From: Gnetum montanum | Lineage: Eukaryota; Streptophyta; Gnetopsida; Gnetales; Gnetaceae | DNA: 64,000 nt | Reading direction: 5' to 3' | NCBI GenBank assembly: GCA_015680685.1 | Contig: MNCI01011801.1 | Span: 119,823-183,822 of the forward strand | In this document: positions 32,483-45,686 of the stretch, piece after piece | Position numbering within the stretch: position 1 is the stretch's first letter | How the letters are laid out: the number at the start of each line of letters is the position of its first letter | The notes under the pieces: generated by a model | What the model saw: only the letters and a program-made list of their open reading frames with translations | The model's database searches: none | What the model was told of the DNA's origin: nothing | Position numbers and translations under genes: made by a program

Positions 32483-35400
32483 TTGTTGATAACCATTTTG
32501 ATTAATGCAGCAATTGGTTTCATTAAATGGAAGCTATTCACAAAAGGATATGGTTGTCCCATTTTTTCCCGAAACAAGTTTTTGACATCAGAAAGTTATA
32601 TTTGGGAGACTCCTGTTTGCGACATGTATTTTCTTTTTAATCTCAGTATGCCGCTTCCCAAAATGTGCCTCTAGTGTTTGACACATTTGATTAGAAAGTA
32701 ATCATTTGCTCTTCAAACATTGGAAGAAGTTGGAGAAAATTTGAAAGGGTCGATTTGAATACACAACGTATTGACTTTTTACATCGTTATGTTGAACTTC
32801 AAGAATCTCCTTTTATCAATTAACTAGAAAACCACAGCTATTTTGACTTTGGATTTCATTATGAAAATTTCAAATCCAAAAATCCTCACATCATTTAATT
32901 CAGCCTGCTGTGCTGTTTTGAAAGATACGGTGTTAGGCACTTGAGCTATGATATTTTGATACAACTGATTGAATGGCATGTTCATACTCTGGCCAAACTT
33001 ATGAAAGTAGCATGAATCTGGAAGGAGATAAGCAGTTTGGATTGAATGGTAATCAGCTTATTGCATGATTTTACCATGTGGATCAACTTTGTCTTGTATT
33101 ACCAATATCAAAAGCAATCATAGGAATTTTATAAATATGAAATCTTCATCAAGTTTTTGCATGAATAAGTTTATGATATGAAGGCCTTCTATTCCCTTCA
33201 TCTAATCTGAGGTGGGGGTAAGTTTATGATATGGAAAAATTATTAATAATAAGAAAAAAAGAATTTAGACAACACATGCATTGAGTAGAAAGCACTAAAA
33301 ATAACATTGAAAGCAATAATTTTTCAATATATTCTTTGAAAAATCAAGAGAAATTTTTAGTAGTGAGGATACTCTTAGTTCCAATCTCATTTCTATATTT
33401 GTACTAAACTTAAAATAGTAGAAGGATTTGATGTAGCAACAAAAAGCTTGGGCAAAATATCAACTTTTGCACTTGAGGGAGGTACAAGAGTATATGTTGT
33501 TATAAGATTTAACCATTGGGTAGATATAATCTTTTTATACAAGGAAAAATTTTCCTTTCCTGCTACAAAAGTATTCATAGAAGCTTATGTCATCGTTGGT
33601 TTCTTTATTGTTATTTCATCATTAAGAAGGCTTTTCAATCTCAATGAAGTAGATGGAATAGTGGTTTGCACTTAGAGAATGTTGAAGGTTTATGTCTACT
33701 TTTCTAACAAATTTCATAATTACTCTACATATATGTTGATGTATACATGCCCACCTTGGACGATCACATTATGCAAAGACTACGGAAGACTATGTAGTTG
33801 TGTTTCAACTTCCAACTTATATTTCTATGATGAGTAATGCAGTTAAGATACACTCACCTTGCCCCTAGGAAAGCTTCATGACTAAAGTGATTGACATAGT
33901 AATGACATTTATCAATATGCCATTGCCTAGCCATCATTGTGGTTTAGGATTTGCTTTATTAAAAATAAAATTTAATATACCAAAAATCCTCTAAAAATAG
34001 GAAATTCTTTTTTGGTTATTTTATTTTATTTTCTCAAAAGCAAAAAGGTGGATCACATATATATAACTTAATTATGCCTTATGAACGTCTCTAAAGAAAG
34101 AATCAAACCTCTAAGCATCTTTTAACAAATTAAAAAACTTACCTAGATACATTTCATACCATAGCCAAGCCAAAAGTATCATCCATAGCACATGAAATAC
34201 AAAACAAGAAAATAATAATTGAACACATAACTTCATGTGACATTTTCCTCATTTGGCTAAGAGGCTAACCACCAATCAAATGAAAGGGCATGATCCTATA
34301 ACATTGAAATATATTTCATCTATAAAAATCTAGAGGTCCTATTTTTGTAATGTTAAATTCATAACCTTCTAGGTTCTAATCTTGTAACTCTATATTATAT
34401 TTTCTTTTGTAACCCTATACTAGATTGATAATGTAATGCTAAATAATATTTCTCCAAATTCTTATCCTTTATACGCGAAATTTTTAGAAGCTATCCAAAT
34501 ATTCAATTTTTTGAAAAAGGAAAAAATTTTGTATGTCAAATTATAGATTATATTGTAGACATATAGCTAAACTAATAGTGGACCTTCCTAAAACATGATA
34601 CTAATTCTACACAACCTAGCAAGGTTAATGCATAAATGATAATCAAAATAATAATTATGCTAAAAATAAAAGAATTTTCATGTTCCAAAATTAAATTAAA
34701 TTAAATTAGAATGCTTTACAAAATATATCACTTGCAATTCTTTGCATGATTCACATAGGAAATAATCCACTAAAATTCACACAACTCAACATAGCAATTC
34801 TAGTCAAATAATAACATCCATCAAGAAGCAAAAGCACATAAGTTCAATATTGCAAAAAGCATAATAATAAACCATGTATGTATAAAATACAAGTCTCATG
34901 TAGTTAAAGTAATTCACAACATGGCTACAATTTATTTAAGCATAAAAAGAAATTATGCATACCCACATAAAAGTACTAGAACCAACCATCAAACATATGC
35001 TAACCAATTTTTATCAATCAATGAAGCATAATTAAACAAGATATCACAAATTCAAATCCAAAAATATAAAAATAGCCATAGCTAACCAAGCTTTAAGAAA
35101 GTCAACTCATATTAATTTAGGTTTGTAATCAAAATTCAAGTATGCTATATGAAATATTAATTACATCAAAGGAAAAGAAAGATTAAGGGTTCCAATTTAT
35201 AAAAGGCACAAGGAGTAAAATCTTGGGGTATGACACCTATTCCTCCTCTCTATAACCTACAACTAATTCTTTTCCAATACCAAAGCTTAAGATTAAACAT
35301 CCTCATATATGATCAACCTATGAGAGAGTAGGTGATCACAAAGGAAGGACCTTAATCCCTTAATGAACATGTCGATCTTAACTTTCTTGTTCTTTTGAAT

Positions 35401-38400
35401 ATATGACATGAATTCACTAAGCTATGAAAATTGCATGGCATACTCACAAATAATGAGGTTTTTCTAGTATAGATTGTGAAACTCATCACTCATTTATGAT
35501 TTGCTATTGATACAAAGCTATTGTTATTGCTTTCCAACTTTCTAGTCACTGATAAAACCTTATTTTATAGTTTCCACCAAACACCAAAGTTGGGAAATGA
35601 GGTTGCAATTTTAGATATAGAAATAGTGAAGGTTCATATTCAACAGTTGCATCTTTATCAATTGTTGATTTTGATATTGATGCATAGATTTTCTAATAAA
35701 CTAATAGCATTTCATTTTTTTATTTTAACTCTTTAAGGTGCCTCATGGGTTTAGGAATATCAACTTAGGAACTCAAAACAACTACAGGTCCTAACAACTT
35801 CTAAGAGCTATGTACAACTTCTAAACTATTAATTCAATCACAAATTTGTTTGAAGCTATGAAATTTTGACAACACCTTATACAAATCAACAAGCCCTAGC
35901 TCTTCATAATTTAAATTGATCACAACTCACCATACACATTCATGCATAATACAAAAATCACATCAAGCATACCTAATGGAATATCCTATGAATAATGACT
36001 ATCCAAATCTATGGTACCTAGTTACACAATCCAACAAGGTTAGTGCATATGTGAATTTAGAAAACATAAAATCATACATCCATGGTTATGAATTTAAAAT
36101 ATTAATCATAAAGAATTCAATATATAACTAAAAATTGACAGACTCATCATAATCTACATCAAGTACATTAGATATAAAGCCACATATTATGTAATTACAA
36201 TCATCTAGAACATGAGTGCTATAATTAATCTCAAATAAAACATCAATGAGATAAGAAATAAGAATCAAAATCCAAGCTCAATACATTAAAAGATCCATCA
36301 AGAACATTAGAGTTTGTCATGCAACAACTCAAAATTACATTTGAAATAAATACATCTTGAACTAGGATAAGGTCAATACAACCTATGAAATCAACTCATG
36401 GTCTTGATACAATAGAAAACCAAAATAAATATCAAAAGTCTTTAAATATTAGTCCAACTCAACATCCACAATCTGTAGTCCTATCTCTCATTTCACTAGT
36501 ACTTACATGTATATCTTTTACATAAAACATTGTAGGAAAGAGTCAGTACCACTTCGAAATAGAGTAAACTAAATTCTCAAAGTCTCTCATAATATAACAT
36601 AATGTAACACTCTGAACACCCCACCCTAGACACCTAGCTAAGGATACACACCTATCTTAAGACAAGGCTAAACCTAAAACATGTATCAAACAAATAAATA
36701 TGATAACTCAAATGGATTGAGAACCATAATGGAAGAAAACTCACTAAATTAAAATATACAGTTAGGCATAACATAAGGATATATGTACAACTACAATAAT
36801 CCATTATATATATACATACACATATACATACATACATAACTAGAGGTCTTAACAAGCTACTATAAGCATGACTAGAACATCATATACACCATCAACTTCA
36901 ACCTGGAAGAAATATATACACAACTTGTACATCCATCATATGAAAGAGTCTAACTAGCTCAATGACTGTCTAAATCAAAACCATGAACAAAGATGTCCAT
37001 CTCACATACAATAATATACAAGAATATGTAAATATAAACTAGAATAGTAGTTCCATCTTCTTCCTCAACCTTGATTCTCTCTCTAGCACTTTCAGCTCCA
37101 TCACATTCATAGGATAACATTAATATAAACTAAGTAGGAAGACTTTATACTTTCTTTGTTGAATGTCTAATACATACTACACTAAAGGAAATAAATTAAG
37201 AAGAGAACATCCCACATCAAAGATTAGTCCACCAATAAAAGACACTCACATCACATAACAATGCATAACAACAATTATCCATAACATAACTAGTACTCAT
37301 AACTATAAACATATCATCGACATACACACATGAGCACATCATACCAAGCCTCATATCATATCCAAACATTAACACATGAACCCATATGCATGGCCAACCA
37401 AATAAGTATAAACCAATATGACTTTCACAAGAAGTTGTGCCATGCAATCATGCATAATCCTCTTTCCATGTAGTAGTTGACACATCCATACTTAGTTTAT
37501 AATGTATAATCATTTCCATGGATACTCATCATCATATGCCTATAAATTTTTTATTAGTTTTTATTATCTCAACTTGTTCGAGTGCTTGTCAACTTGTAAT
37601 CCAAAACCACTAGACTTCTAAAGGGTAGGTCATAGGCACAACCCATGACTCTTCTATATCTCGTACTAGTGATAGAGACAACCATATCTATGCTCTCTTA
37701 CTTTTAGGATGTGGCCTAAGACATGAACCTCACTGATGCATCCTAGTGGGGGTCATCCTCATCCACCTCTAGGATACCTTACCACCAACTAGTTCACTTC
37801 CTCATGTTAGCTTCACCCACTAATCAACCATTAGCAACCTATGCTACACATGTCACTAAAAGATCATATACCAAACCAAAATAATATAAGTTTCACTCTT
37901 CTAAAACATAATCAAGACATACACTTCTAGCAATCATTAAATTAGGCTCATTCAAAAGCTTACTTAACAATCATAATCATCCATCATGCATATCAATCCC
38001 TTCCCAGTTAGTTCTTATCACTTATCAATTGAACCAAGACAAACCATGACTTGATGAAGACTTGTGATTTATAATTTTCTTCAAACTATGACTTGCAATG
38101 AGATTGTGGTCATCACTGTGAGCATCTAATAATTCACAATTCACTTAGAAGCCCATGACTAGATAAGAATTCTATTTGCAAAGGTTTCCATTGTGACTCA
38201 CAATGGGGTCATAGTTGCCATCGTGAGTGGACTATAACTTGTGTTAATCCCGTTTCCCTTTAGTAAAGCATTGTGACTTGGCTGCAAGCTAACCATAACT
38301 CATGGTATAAAAAAATTCTTTGTTGTAACCAAATTACAATCTTACCTTGACTTGCAACACCTACAAATCCCCATCTGTGACCTAACCTTGATCGCATTAC

Positions 38401-39338
38401 TGCTCATGGCTTACTGAGATACCTACAATCAAATACCACAACTTGATTATGATTATATTGTGATCCATGGTCTACATAGGGTTTCAAAACCTAAATGCTA
38501 GAAATAGCCAAAAATGACGACGACTTAGGAAAACACAACAAATTTAAACTAGCCACATGCTAAAGCATTGCAATGAGTCTCTACATCTCCTAATGAAGTC
38601 TACTAATGTCCAGTTTAAATCCAACATATGCAAAAACATCACATGCATAAACTCACATCATACATAATTAAAATTAGATCAAATTCAATATAAAAATATT
38701 TGAATCTTTCACTTTATCCCAAAGATCCCCCATATATGCATATACATAAAAATCCACTAAAACAGGAGAAAAAAAAGTAATGAAAACCCATTAATTCCAA
38801 CCTTTTTAAAGTCCAAAATAATCACAAAAATCCAAAACACAAACAAAACTCTATCCTAAACTAACTAGCCCCTAAGACTAAAAATCAAAAATAACAACCA
38901 ACCCAAATCCAACCCTTGAACACATTGACCAAATCCACAACTTGCAATATCACAAAATAAAAAAAGATGATGCAACCAGAAATAGATTACACAAATAAGA
39001 AAAGAATGTTTCATGTTAAAAATATAGTTATATGATAAAATGTATTAAAACTATTAGAAGGATAATTTCATAAGTCTAACTGATCAATTTCCAGACCAAC
39101 TAATATGCGAAAACACAAAGATACATAAACTCACATAACTCACAGTTGAGATTTTTAATTAAAAAAATAATTAAATTAAATATATAGCTAACTCATCTCA
39201 TGCACATCATAATTATAGATGAAAGATATGATCACATATCATGGAATATATCCATATCATCATTACTCATATCATGAAAGCACAAGCATACATTGTAAAT
39301 TCATATTAGATGGCTACTCTTGCATGCAGATCTTTCTT
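32483..39338. other. AT-rich intergenic relic sequence, no gene recognised
   Basis: The first few hundred bases should hold the 3' UTR of the VTT gene; the poly(A) site is not defined. The rest is AT-rich and low in CpG. At 36,606 TGTAACACTCTGAACACCCC resembles the start of a plant LTR. At 38,020-38,470 the text is rich in variants of CATAACTCATGGT and CATGACTTGCAAT, also present at 55.5 kb and 5.6 kb. Open frames of 60-76 codons here show no similarity I can name. Confidence 0.45.
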
Positions 39339-40294
39339 TGGTGTAGGGGGTTGCATCTTGAAAGACCTCAATAGGTCCCAATTACAACTTCTAAGTAGAT
39401 CTAGCTTAGAAAATAAGACTAACAGAATAAAATGAAGAAAATCTTCCTTATATTAAGATAATTCACAAAATACATAGAAAATATATCAAAGATGAGGAGC
39501 CAAGATCAACTCAAAACTCTCCCAAGGATCTTAGAGGCCATACTTGTTCCCTCTTAATCCTCAATTTCTCACAATAGAGCCCAAGCTTAAGACAAGACAC
39601 TTATACGAGATTCTCCTAACCTCTCTCAAGTGCTCTCCCTTGCCTCTCACTCAACTTCCTTGCACAATCTCTTCTCCATCAAGATTTCTCTCTCTTGCCC
39701 TCTGTTGGGATGTTTGGCCTTTGACGTTTGCACTTTGGAACTTGGCACTACGATACTAACAATGATAAATTATATCAATATTTATAAGAATATGGAAGGT
39801 AAAAACCCTAGAAGCCTTTCCTCAACTCAATTTGAGGTTCTTTAGATGTTTCCCAAGTCTTCTCTCATTCTCCTTGACTGTTTCCATCTTGCTTTGGCTA
39901 TTTCTTGAATTGGAATGGGCATTTTTGAAAGTTTTCCTATGCGTTTGGGTTGTCTATGACTTTGCTAGGACATCTCCTATGAAAACAAAGTTTCAGGTGG
40001 GATGTCTACTATTTTTTTGGGACGTTCCATTTGGTCTTGGGATATTCCACTTTTGTTAAGACATCTCACTTGCAGGTGCTAAATACAAAAATGCTTGTTT
40101 TGATCCTTGGAATGTCCATGTGTCTTCAAAAAAGTCCTCATAGATCATGGAACCTCCTAAACTCATCAGAATGAGCCTAAAGCACTCTAAAACATGCCAA
40201 AATATCCAAGAATCATCCTCAACAAAATCAACAAAAAAAATACACATAACATGTAGGGTAGAACAAGGGAATCAGAAGAGGTGTTCCTGCACCG
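39339..40294 (-). repeat. E3 3' LTR
   Basis: Intact LTR, 956 bp. On the minus strand the probable TATA region is TTATAAATATTGAT near 39,790. The uninterrupted word GGTAAAAACCCTAG near 39,800 gives the empty-site sequence for the E4 insertion in the other LTR. Confidence 0.8.
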
Positions 40295-40474
40295 AGTCTT
40301 CCATCCTTATAAATGTCATGCTTCATGATCTTTCATAAGATGAAAGGAACCATGCCCCCACGACTCAAGTCCACCATAATAATCATGACTCAATACATTA
40401 CAAACATTAGAATGAATATTATCTAAGACTTTTATTTTGAGATTCCTTTTCTCATGTGGGCTTTTCCTCACATC

Positions 40475-42033
40475 CTACCATGCTTCCTTCATTTGATCAT
40501 CTGCTTGGAATGCTTCTCTTGCATCCCCATGATAAATCAAACCTAAAAAAAATAAAGAAAAATAAAAAGAAAAAAGAATAGGTTTTCTTAATTCAACATC
40601 CTTTCTTCTCTTCTTTTTCCTCTTCTTCACCTTCTTCTTCTTGATGTTTACAAGACTACCACTTAACTTCCTTTCATCACCACCATGTAGATTGCCTTCA
40701 CGCTGCACTTCCATTTTACAGCTAAGACAATCAAATCCATCAACATGCTTCACAAATTTATCATTGCTATAATCAATATCAAGCATGTCCAAATTCTGGA
40801 AAATCATATCATTATCAATGTCTTCACTTACATCAATAATGATCTTATCATAATGACTATTCCAATAGCCATCATCATTAAATAATTTACCATTATTAGT
40901 CTTCCTCTCACTAGCAATGACATCAAAAGTCACAACATGACTCTAAATCCCATCACAATCACCACAATGATCATGATGCTCATCATTACCATTGAACAAA
41001 CCACTACCAAGATGAAGTGAAAAACTAGCACCCATCACACTAGCTTCAACATGAGAGACATTATTGCCATCAACAAGGTAAAGCTCATCCTTACTTACCT
41101 CCTCATGGATTTTCCCATTCATCTTTGGTTCAAATTGATCTACAACATGTGGTTGTCCAATCTCATCAAAGCTTGAAGGTTAGAGATTCCAAATAGAAGT
41201 TCCCAACACCAATGGCTTCTCCTCTTCAAAGGAATCATCAACAAGCTCTTCATTTCACTTTGGAGGAACCAACTCAAAAGGTAAACTCTCCTCCATATTT
41301 TTAACATTTTTTAATCAAAATCATCATTAAATTAATTATTCTTCCACATACCCTAGCTAGAAGACTCACATCTCTCCCATGAGATAGTCTTAACTTGGCT
41401 TAGAATCTCCTTTCCCTTGCCACAAGATGTAGAAAAATTGAACAAGGAATGAGTATCATACCTTCTAGTGCTATCCTTGATCCTTCTTAAAGAAGTCCCT
41501 TGATCTTTGTCACTCTCTTAGCTTTGATCCTTCACCTCCCATGACTCACAAGGTAGGAACTCTTCTTGATCAGCAGCATACACCATCTTGGACTTTGAAG
41601 ATCTCTTGGTCCCTTGTATGAAGCTCTTGGTTCCATCCCTTGAAACCCTTGAGTATTAAGCACTCCTTTACTTAATAAGAGATACTTAAGAATTCCTTTT
41701 CTCATTGATCTCTACTTCATCCGACCCTTCATATTCCTTCCCTTCTTGATGGCTAGAAGATATTCTATCTATTCTCCCCAAAATATTTCCCATGTTAGTC
41801 TTGAATTTTTGCATATCCCTTTTTGATGTTTCTACAAAATATTTTTGTTTGTGGACCTTTACTTTGGGAAGAACTACTTGCATTTCAACCAAAAAAGCTT
41901 TAAAGAAGTCCTTAAACTCTTGATGCTTTTGTCTAAGCTCTTGATATGTCTTCTTCTTTGGAGCCATACTTAAAGCAACAAGAATGATACCCAAAAGAAA
42001 ATACACAATTATCCACAACAATGTTCCTTTCAT
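40475..42033 (-). pseudogene. E3 gag-like internal frames
   Basis: On the minus strand a first frame (42,033-41,686) contains MAPKKKTYQELRQKHQEFKD and is helical and charged; it sits just inside the primer-binding site, where Gag should start. A second (40,933-40,475) is acidic, then strongly basic (a KKKK/RKK stretch), with DAREAFQADDQMKEAW near its end. Stops and shifts separate them. No zinc knuckle, protease or polymerase signature was found, so Gag is inferred from position. Confidence 0.4.
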
Positions 42034-42085
42034 TTAAAGAAAACACCAATCTTCAACATAAAAGTATGGAAATCTCTAAACCTTC

Positions 42086-42097
42086 ACTTTGATACCA
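42086..42097 (-). promoter_or_regulatory. E3 primer-binding site (initiator tRNA-Met type)
   Basis: On the minus strand TGGTATCAAAGT matches TGGTATCAGAGC at 10 of 12 positions and lies three bases inside the LTR end at 42,101. This fixes the element as minus-strand. Confidence 0.75.
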
Positions 42098-42100
42098 ATT

Positions 42101-42597
42101 TGGTGCAAAGGATTACACCTTGATAGATCTCAATATGTCCCAACCCACAACTTCCAAGTAGATCTAGCTTAGAAAATAATAATAACATAATAAAATAGAG
42201 AAACTCTTCCTTATATTAAGATAATTCTCAAAATACATAGAAAATACATCAAAGATGAGGAGCCAAGGTCAACTCAAAACTCTCCCAAGGATCTTAGAGG
42301 CCACATTTGTCCCCTCTAATCTTCAATTGCTCACAATGGAGCCTAAGCTCAAGATAAGACACTTATAAGAGATTCTCCTAACTTCTCTCTAGTGCTATCC
42401 CTTACCTCTCACTAAACTTCCTTGCAAAAGATTTCTTCTTACATAAAATCTCTTCCATTAAGAGCTCTCTCTCTTGCCCTCTATTTGGATTTTTGGCCTT
42501 TGACATTTCCACTTTGGCCCTTGGCATTTTGACACTTGGCACTACGACACTAACAATGATGAATTACATCAATATTTATAAGCAACTAAAAGGTAAA
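42101..42597 (-). repeat. E3 5' LTR, segment 1 (left of E4)
   Basis: Aligns with 39,339-39,797 and breaks at AAGGTAAA, where E4 begins. Confidence 0.8.
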
Positions 42598-43169
42598 TGT
42601 CACATCCCCATTCCCAAATGATGTTGTTGCCTAATGAAGATGATGTCTCTTCATAGGTGTTATTGTCATCTTAACAAGACTTGAAAGGGTAGTTGTAATT
42701 AAGACCCGAGAGTGCATGTTGTAATAACGAATGTGTCTCTTAAGGTAGCCTTTGGGGGTTTGACCTAAGGCATTTATACCCAAGGTTAGAGGTCATGCTA
42801 GCATGGAGTGGTAGAGCCTATATAGGCAAGTCATGGGAAGTCAGGTGAAGCGAGAGAGGAAGAGGACTAGCCATCCCTTCTAGTTGGGTTATAGGCTTAA
42901 CCATGGTGGTAGTGCTAGATTGCCTCTAAGGGATAGATGCCAAAGGAAGAAAACCCAAAGGAACACTCTTGGAGCATAATTCAAATATGCTATTCCATAT
43001 CAATAAAGCATTCTTTTCTTTCTATATTTGCATTTTCCCTATTATTTCCTTTATACATAATGTTGAATATTACTTATATTTTGCATTTGGTATATTTTCT
43101 TTGTACGAATAATGTCTAATATATCATATATTTGATGTTTGCCATGACATTCGAGGATAGCATGTCGTA
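42598..43169 (+). repeat. E4 5' LTR
   Basis: 572 bp with TATATA at 42,819-42,824 and AATAAA at 43,002-43,007, a plausible promoter and polyadenylation layout. It closely resembles the 3' LTR, with mostly transition differences. Confidence 0.85.
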
Positions 43170-43171
43170 AT

Positions 43172-43183
43172 TGGTATAAGAGA
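43172..43183 (+). promoter_or_regulatory. E4 primer-binding site (tRNA-Met type)
   Basis: TGGTATAAGAGA, 10 of 12 identical to TGGTATCAGAGC, two bases after the LTR. Confidence 0.75.
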
Positions 43184-44159
43184 AAACCACGATCAAAGGG
43201 CCATTCAGAACCATGGGCTGACTACAACATAAACTTGATGATGAATCTGGAAGCCACAACATAGGAAAAGCCATTGATCATCACTAGATGCATCATATGT
43301 ATGTCTACGATATTCATCAATTACAAGAGATTTTAGTAAGATAATGATACACTAGTCCAGGTAACTCTTATCTATCTTAATACTATAATTATTAATTGAT
43401 TAGGGTCATTGTTAAATTTCTATCTAGACCATGACCTAAATTAATCTTGTTTTGTTGAAATTCACTATCCAAGTAATCCAGAAGATTCCAAGTTACCATA
43501 TGTCAGCCTAGAAATGTCAGTTCAACAAAATAGGCTAGTTTGGTCCTTTTAATTCCTAAAAAATCAACTTCATTTTTGAACCTAAAAATTTGTCCAATAT
43601 GTAGTACTCATTGAGACGATTCCAACAATATAAATTTTGTCTTGATCAGACTTACGGTTTGGGAGATATTGATATTTAAAGTTTCTCATTATACATGCAT
43701 TAAAATAATATTAAATTATTATTATTATTTAAAAATAAAAAGTTTATTTTTTTTAAAAGTGAAAATTTTAGGGTTAGAAATCAACTTGGAATTGCCATTT
43801 ACCCATATCGAAAGCTTACCCTTTCACCAGCTAAACCACCACGTCAATTGTAGAGGCAAGGCGGAATAAAATAATCATAAAAAGTTCAAAAAAATCTCTA
43901 AAATACTTATTGAGAGGTAACAAGTTCTATCCCATGCCCCAAAATACTTTTAATTAAATAAAAACAAAAATAATAGGATAAATTAAAAATATTATTTATT
44001 AAAAAAATGAAAAAGAAAAAAAAATGACCAAGAGGTTGTGGGTTCGATCCCAAGCCTCAACTTAGTTTTAATTTTTTTAAAACACAAAATAAAACATAAT
44101 AAAATTTCCAAAAAATAAATAAAAATAAAAATAAAAATAATAATTAAAAATAAAAATTG
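43184..44159 (+). other. E4 internal region without recognisable gene
   Basis: No gag-like frame. Two B-box-like words occur 117 bp apart: AGGTAACAAGTTCTATCCCA near 43,915 and AGGTTGTGGGTTCGATCCCA near 44,032. They may be tRNA- or SINE-derived, but no A box is seen. Confidence 0.4.
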
Positions 44160-44600
44160 GCCACACAGCCCCAACAGGAGTTGCGTAGGCTCTGTAGGCT
44201 GCGTTGGCCATTCAAGGGCCGCATAGGACCTACTAGGGCCATGTAGGCCTAGTAGGCCACACCAGCCATGCAAGGGCCACTAAAAGTGCATAGGCTACAT
44301 TGGCCCTAATAGGGTCATTGCAAGTGCATAGGCTGCCTTTAGCTATTGCCTGCCATGTGTAGGTCGCCACTTGTTGCTTGCACCCTTCATTGTTGGCCAT
44401 CGATGTGCCTGTGCCTTCCATCGTCAGCTGCTGTGCCACACCTATGCCTTCCACCATCTACTGTTGTGTCATGCTTGTGCTTGCCATTGCGCCTGAGCCT
44501 GCGCTTGCCACCACGTCATGCCTGCCACTATCATTGTTGCACCTACCACTGCTTGCCTGCCTATCGCCTACACGTTGCCTATTGCACACACTACCCTCTA
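44160..44600 (+). repeat. GC-rich low-complexity block in E4
   Basis: A sharp GC island in an AT-rich element, with GGCC-centred palindromes (GGCCTAGTAGGCC, TAGGCC, GGGCC) in the first 150 bp. It then grades into a pyrimidine-leaning run of TGCC, CACC and GCTTGCC words. Open frames on both strands here are low-complexity and not genes. Confidence 0.55.
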
Positions 44601-44898
44601 TCACTGTCGAAGACTACCTCCAGCATCACTGAAAACCACCTTTTTGAACACTGCTACAAACCTCCTCTCTACCACATGAACCCCAAGATGGGCCATGTTA
44701 ATCCAGAGGAGGGCTGCATGGACCCCTAAGCATGTTGTGCTAGCCCAAAGGATGGCTACGCAAACCTTGAAATGGCCCTCATCTACATAGCAAAAATTTC
44801 ATCAGTAGACAAGAAATTTGAATTTCTTGACAATTGAAGGGAATTTCAAAATTCCCATTAGCTAATGAAAAAATTTAAAAATTTTCCTCATTAATTAT

Positions 44899-45410
44899 CA
44901 ATTTAAATTAAGAATAGGCACACATATTTTCAAAAATTTAAAATTGGTGCCTTGGTAACAATAGAGATAAAAACTTTATCATTAAGCGTTCTTGTTCTGG
45001 AGTAGAATTGGGATGGGTGACCTCTCGGAAAGTCTCATTTTTCATGCCAAAATTCTTAGACTCCAAAAGCCATAACTTTTGATTTTGGAANCCAAGGCAC
45101 TATATGGGGCAAGGAGTAAAAACTAATTTTTTGGGTTCCTTGGGATGGATCTAACTTCACCATTATGTCTAGAAGGTTGAAAACTATAGGAAATGACTAT
45201 TTTTTTGCCAAGAAAAGCTTCCAAAATCAAAAGTTATGGCTTTTGGAGTCTAAGAATTTTGGCATGAAAAATGAGACTTTCCGAGAGGTCACCCATCCCA
45301 ATTCTACTCCAGAACAAGAACGCTTAATGATAAAGTTTTTATCTCTATTGTTACCAAGGCACCAATTTTAAATTTTTGAAAATATGTGTGCCTATTCTTA
45401 ATTTAAATTG
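44899..45410. repeat. Perfect 192-bp inverted repeat at N gaps: probable assembly inversion
   Basis: 44,899-45,090 is the exact reverse complement of 45,219-45,410. Each arm abuts an N (45,091 and 45,411). Turning 45,092-45,410 around would make the arms a simple overlap of contig ends. Confidence 0.85.
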
Positions 45411-45686
45411 NTAGTATTAGTTGATTATCAGTTAATGAATCAGGAGAGGTATTAGTTAAAGATCAATTGATGTATTAGTTGGAGAATTAGTTGAAGGAAT
45501 AGAACAATCTTAAACTATCAAGAAAAGGGTATATTAGTCCATCCTGCAATCAAAACAAGGGCAAAACAACATGGAGACTCAAAATCTCATTTTGACAAAG
45601 AGTATGATACTCATGAAGAGAAATGATTAAAAAAAAAAAAAGAATCCAGTAATGAGAATGAAAGTTGAAACATACAACATCTACTA

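Noticed and set aside
36606-39338. Further LTR element starting TGTAACACTC
   Set aside because: No matching second LTR, primer site or target duplication could be found.
44346-44729. Cys/Pro/Leu-rich frames in E4 as genes
   Set aside because: Low-complexity GC-rich repeat open in several frames, no domain.
45165-45371. 68-codon open frame as a gene
   Set aside because: It lies almost wholly in the arm of the assembly-induced inverted repeat and has no recognisable similarity.
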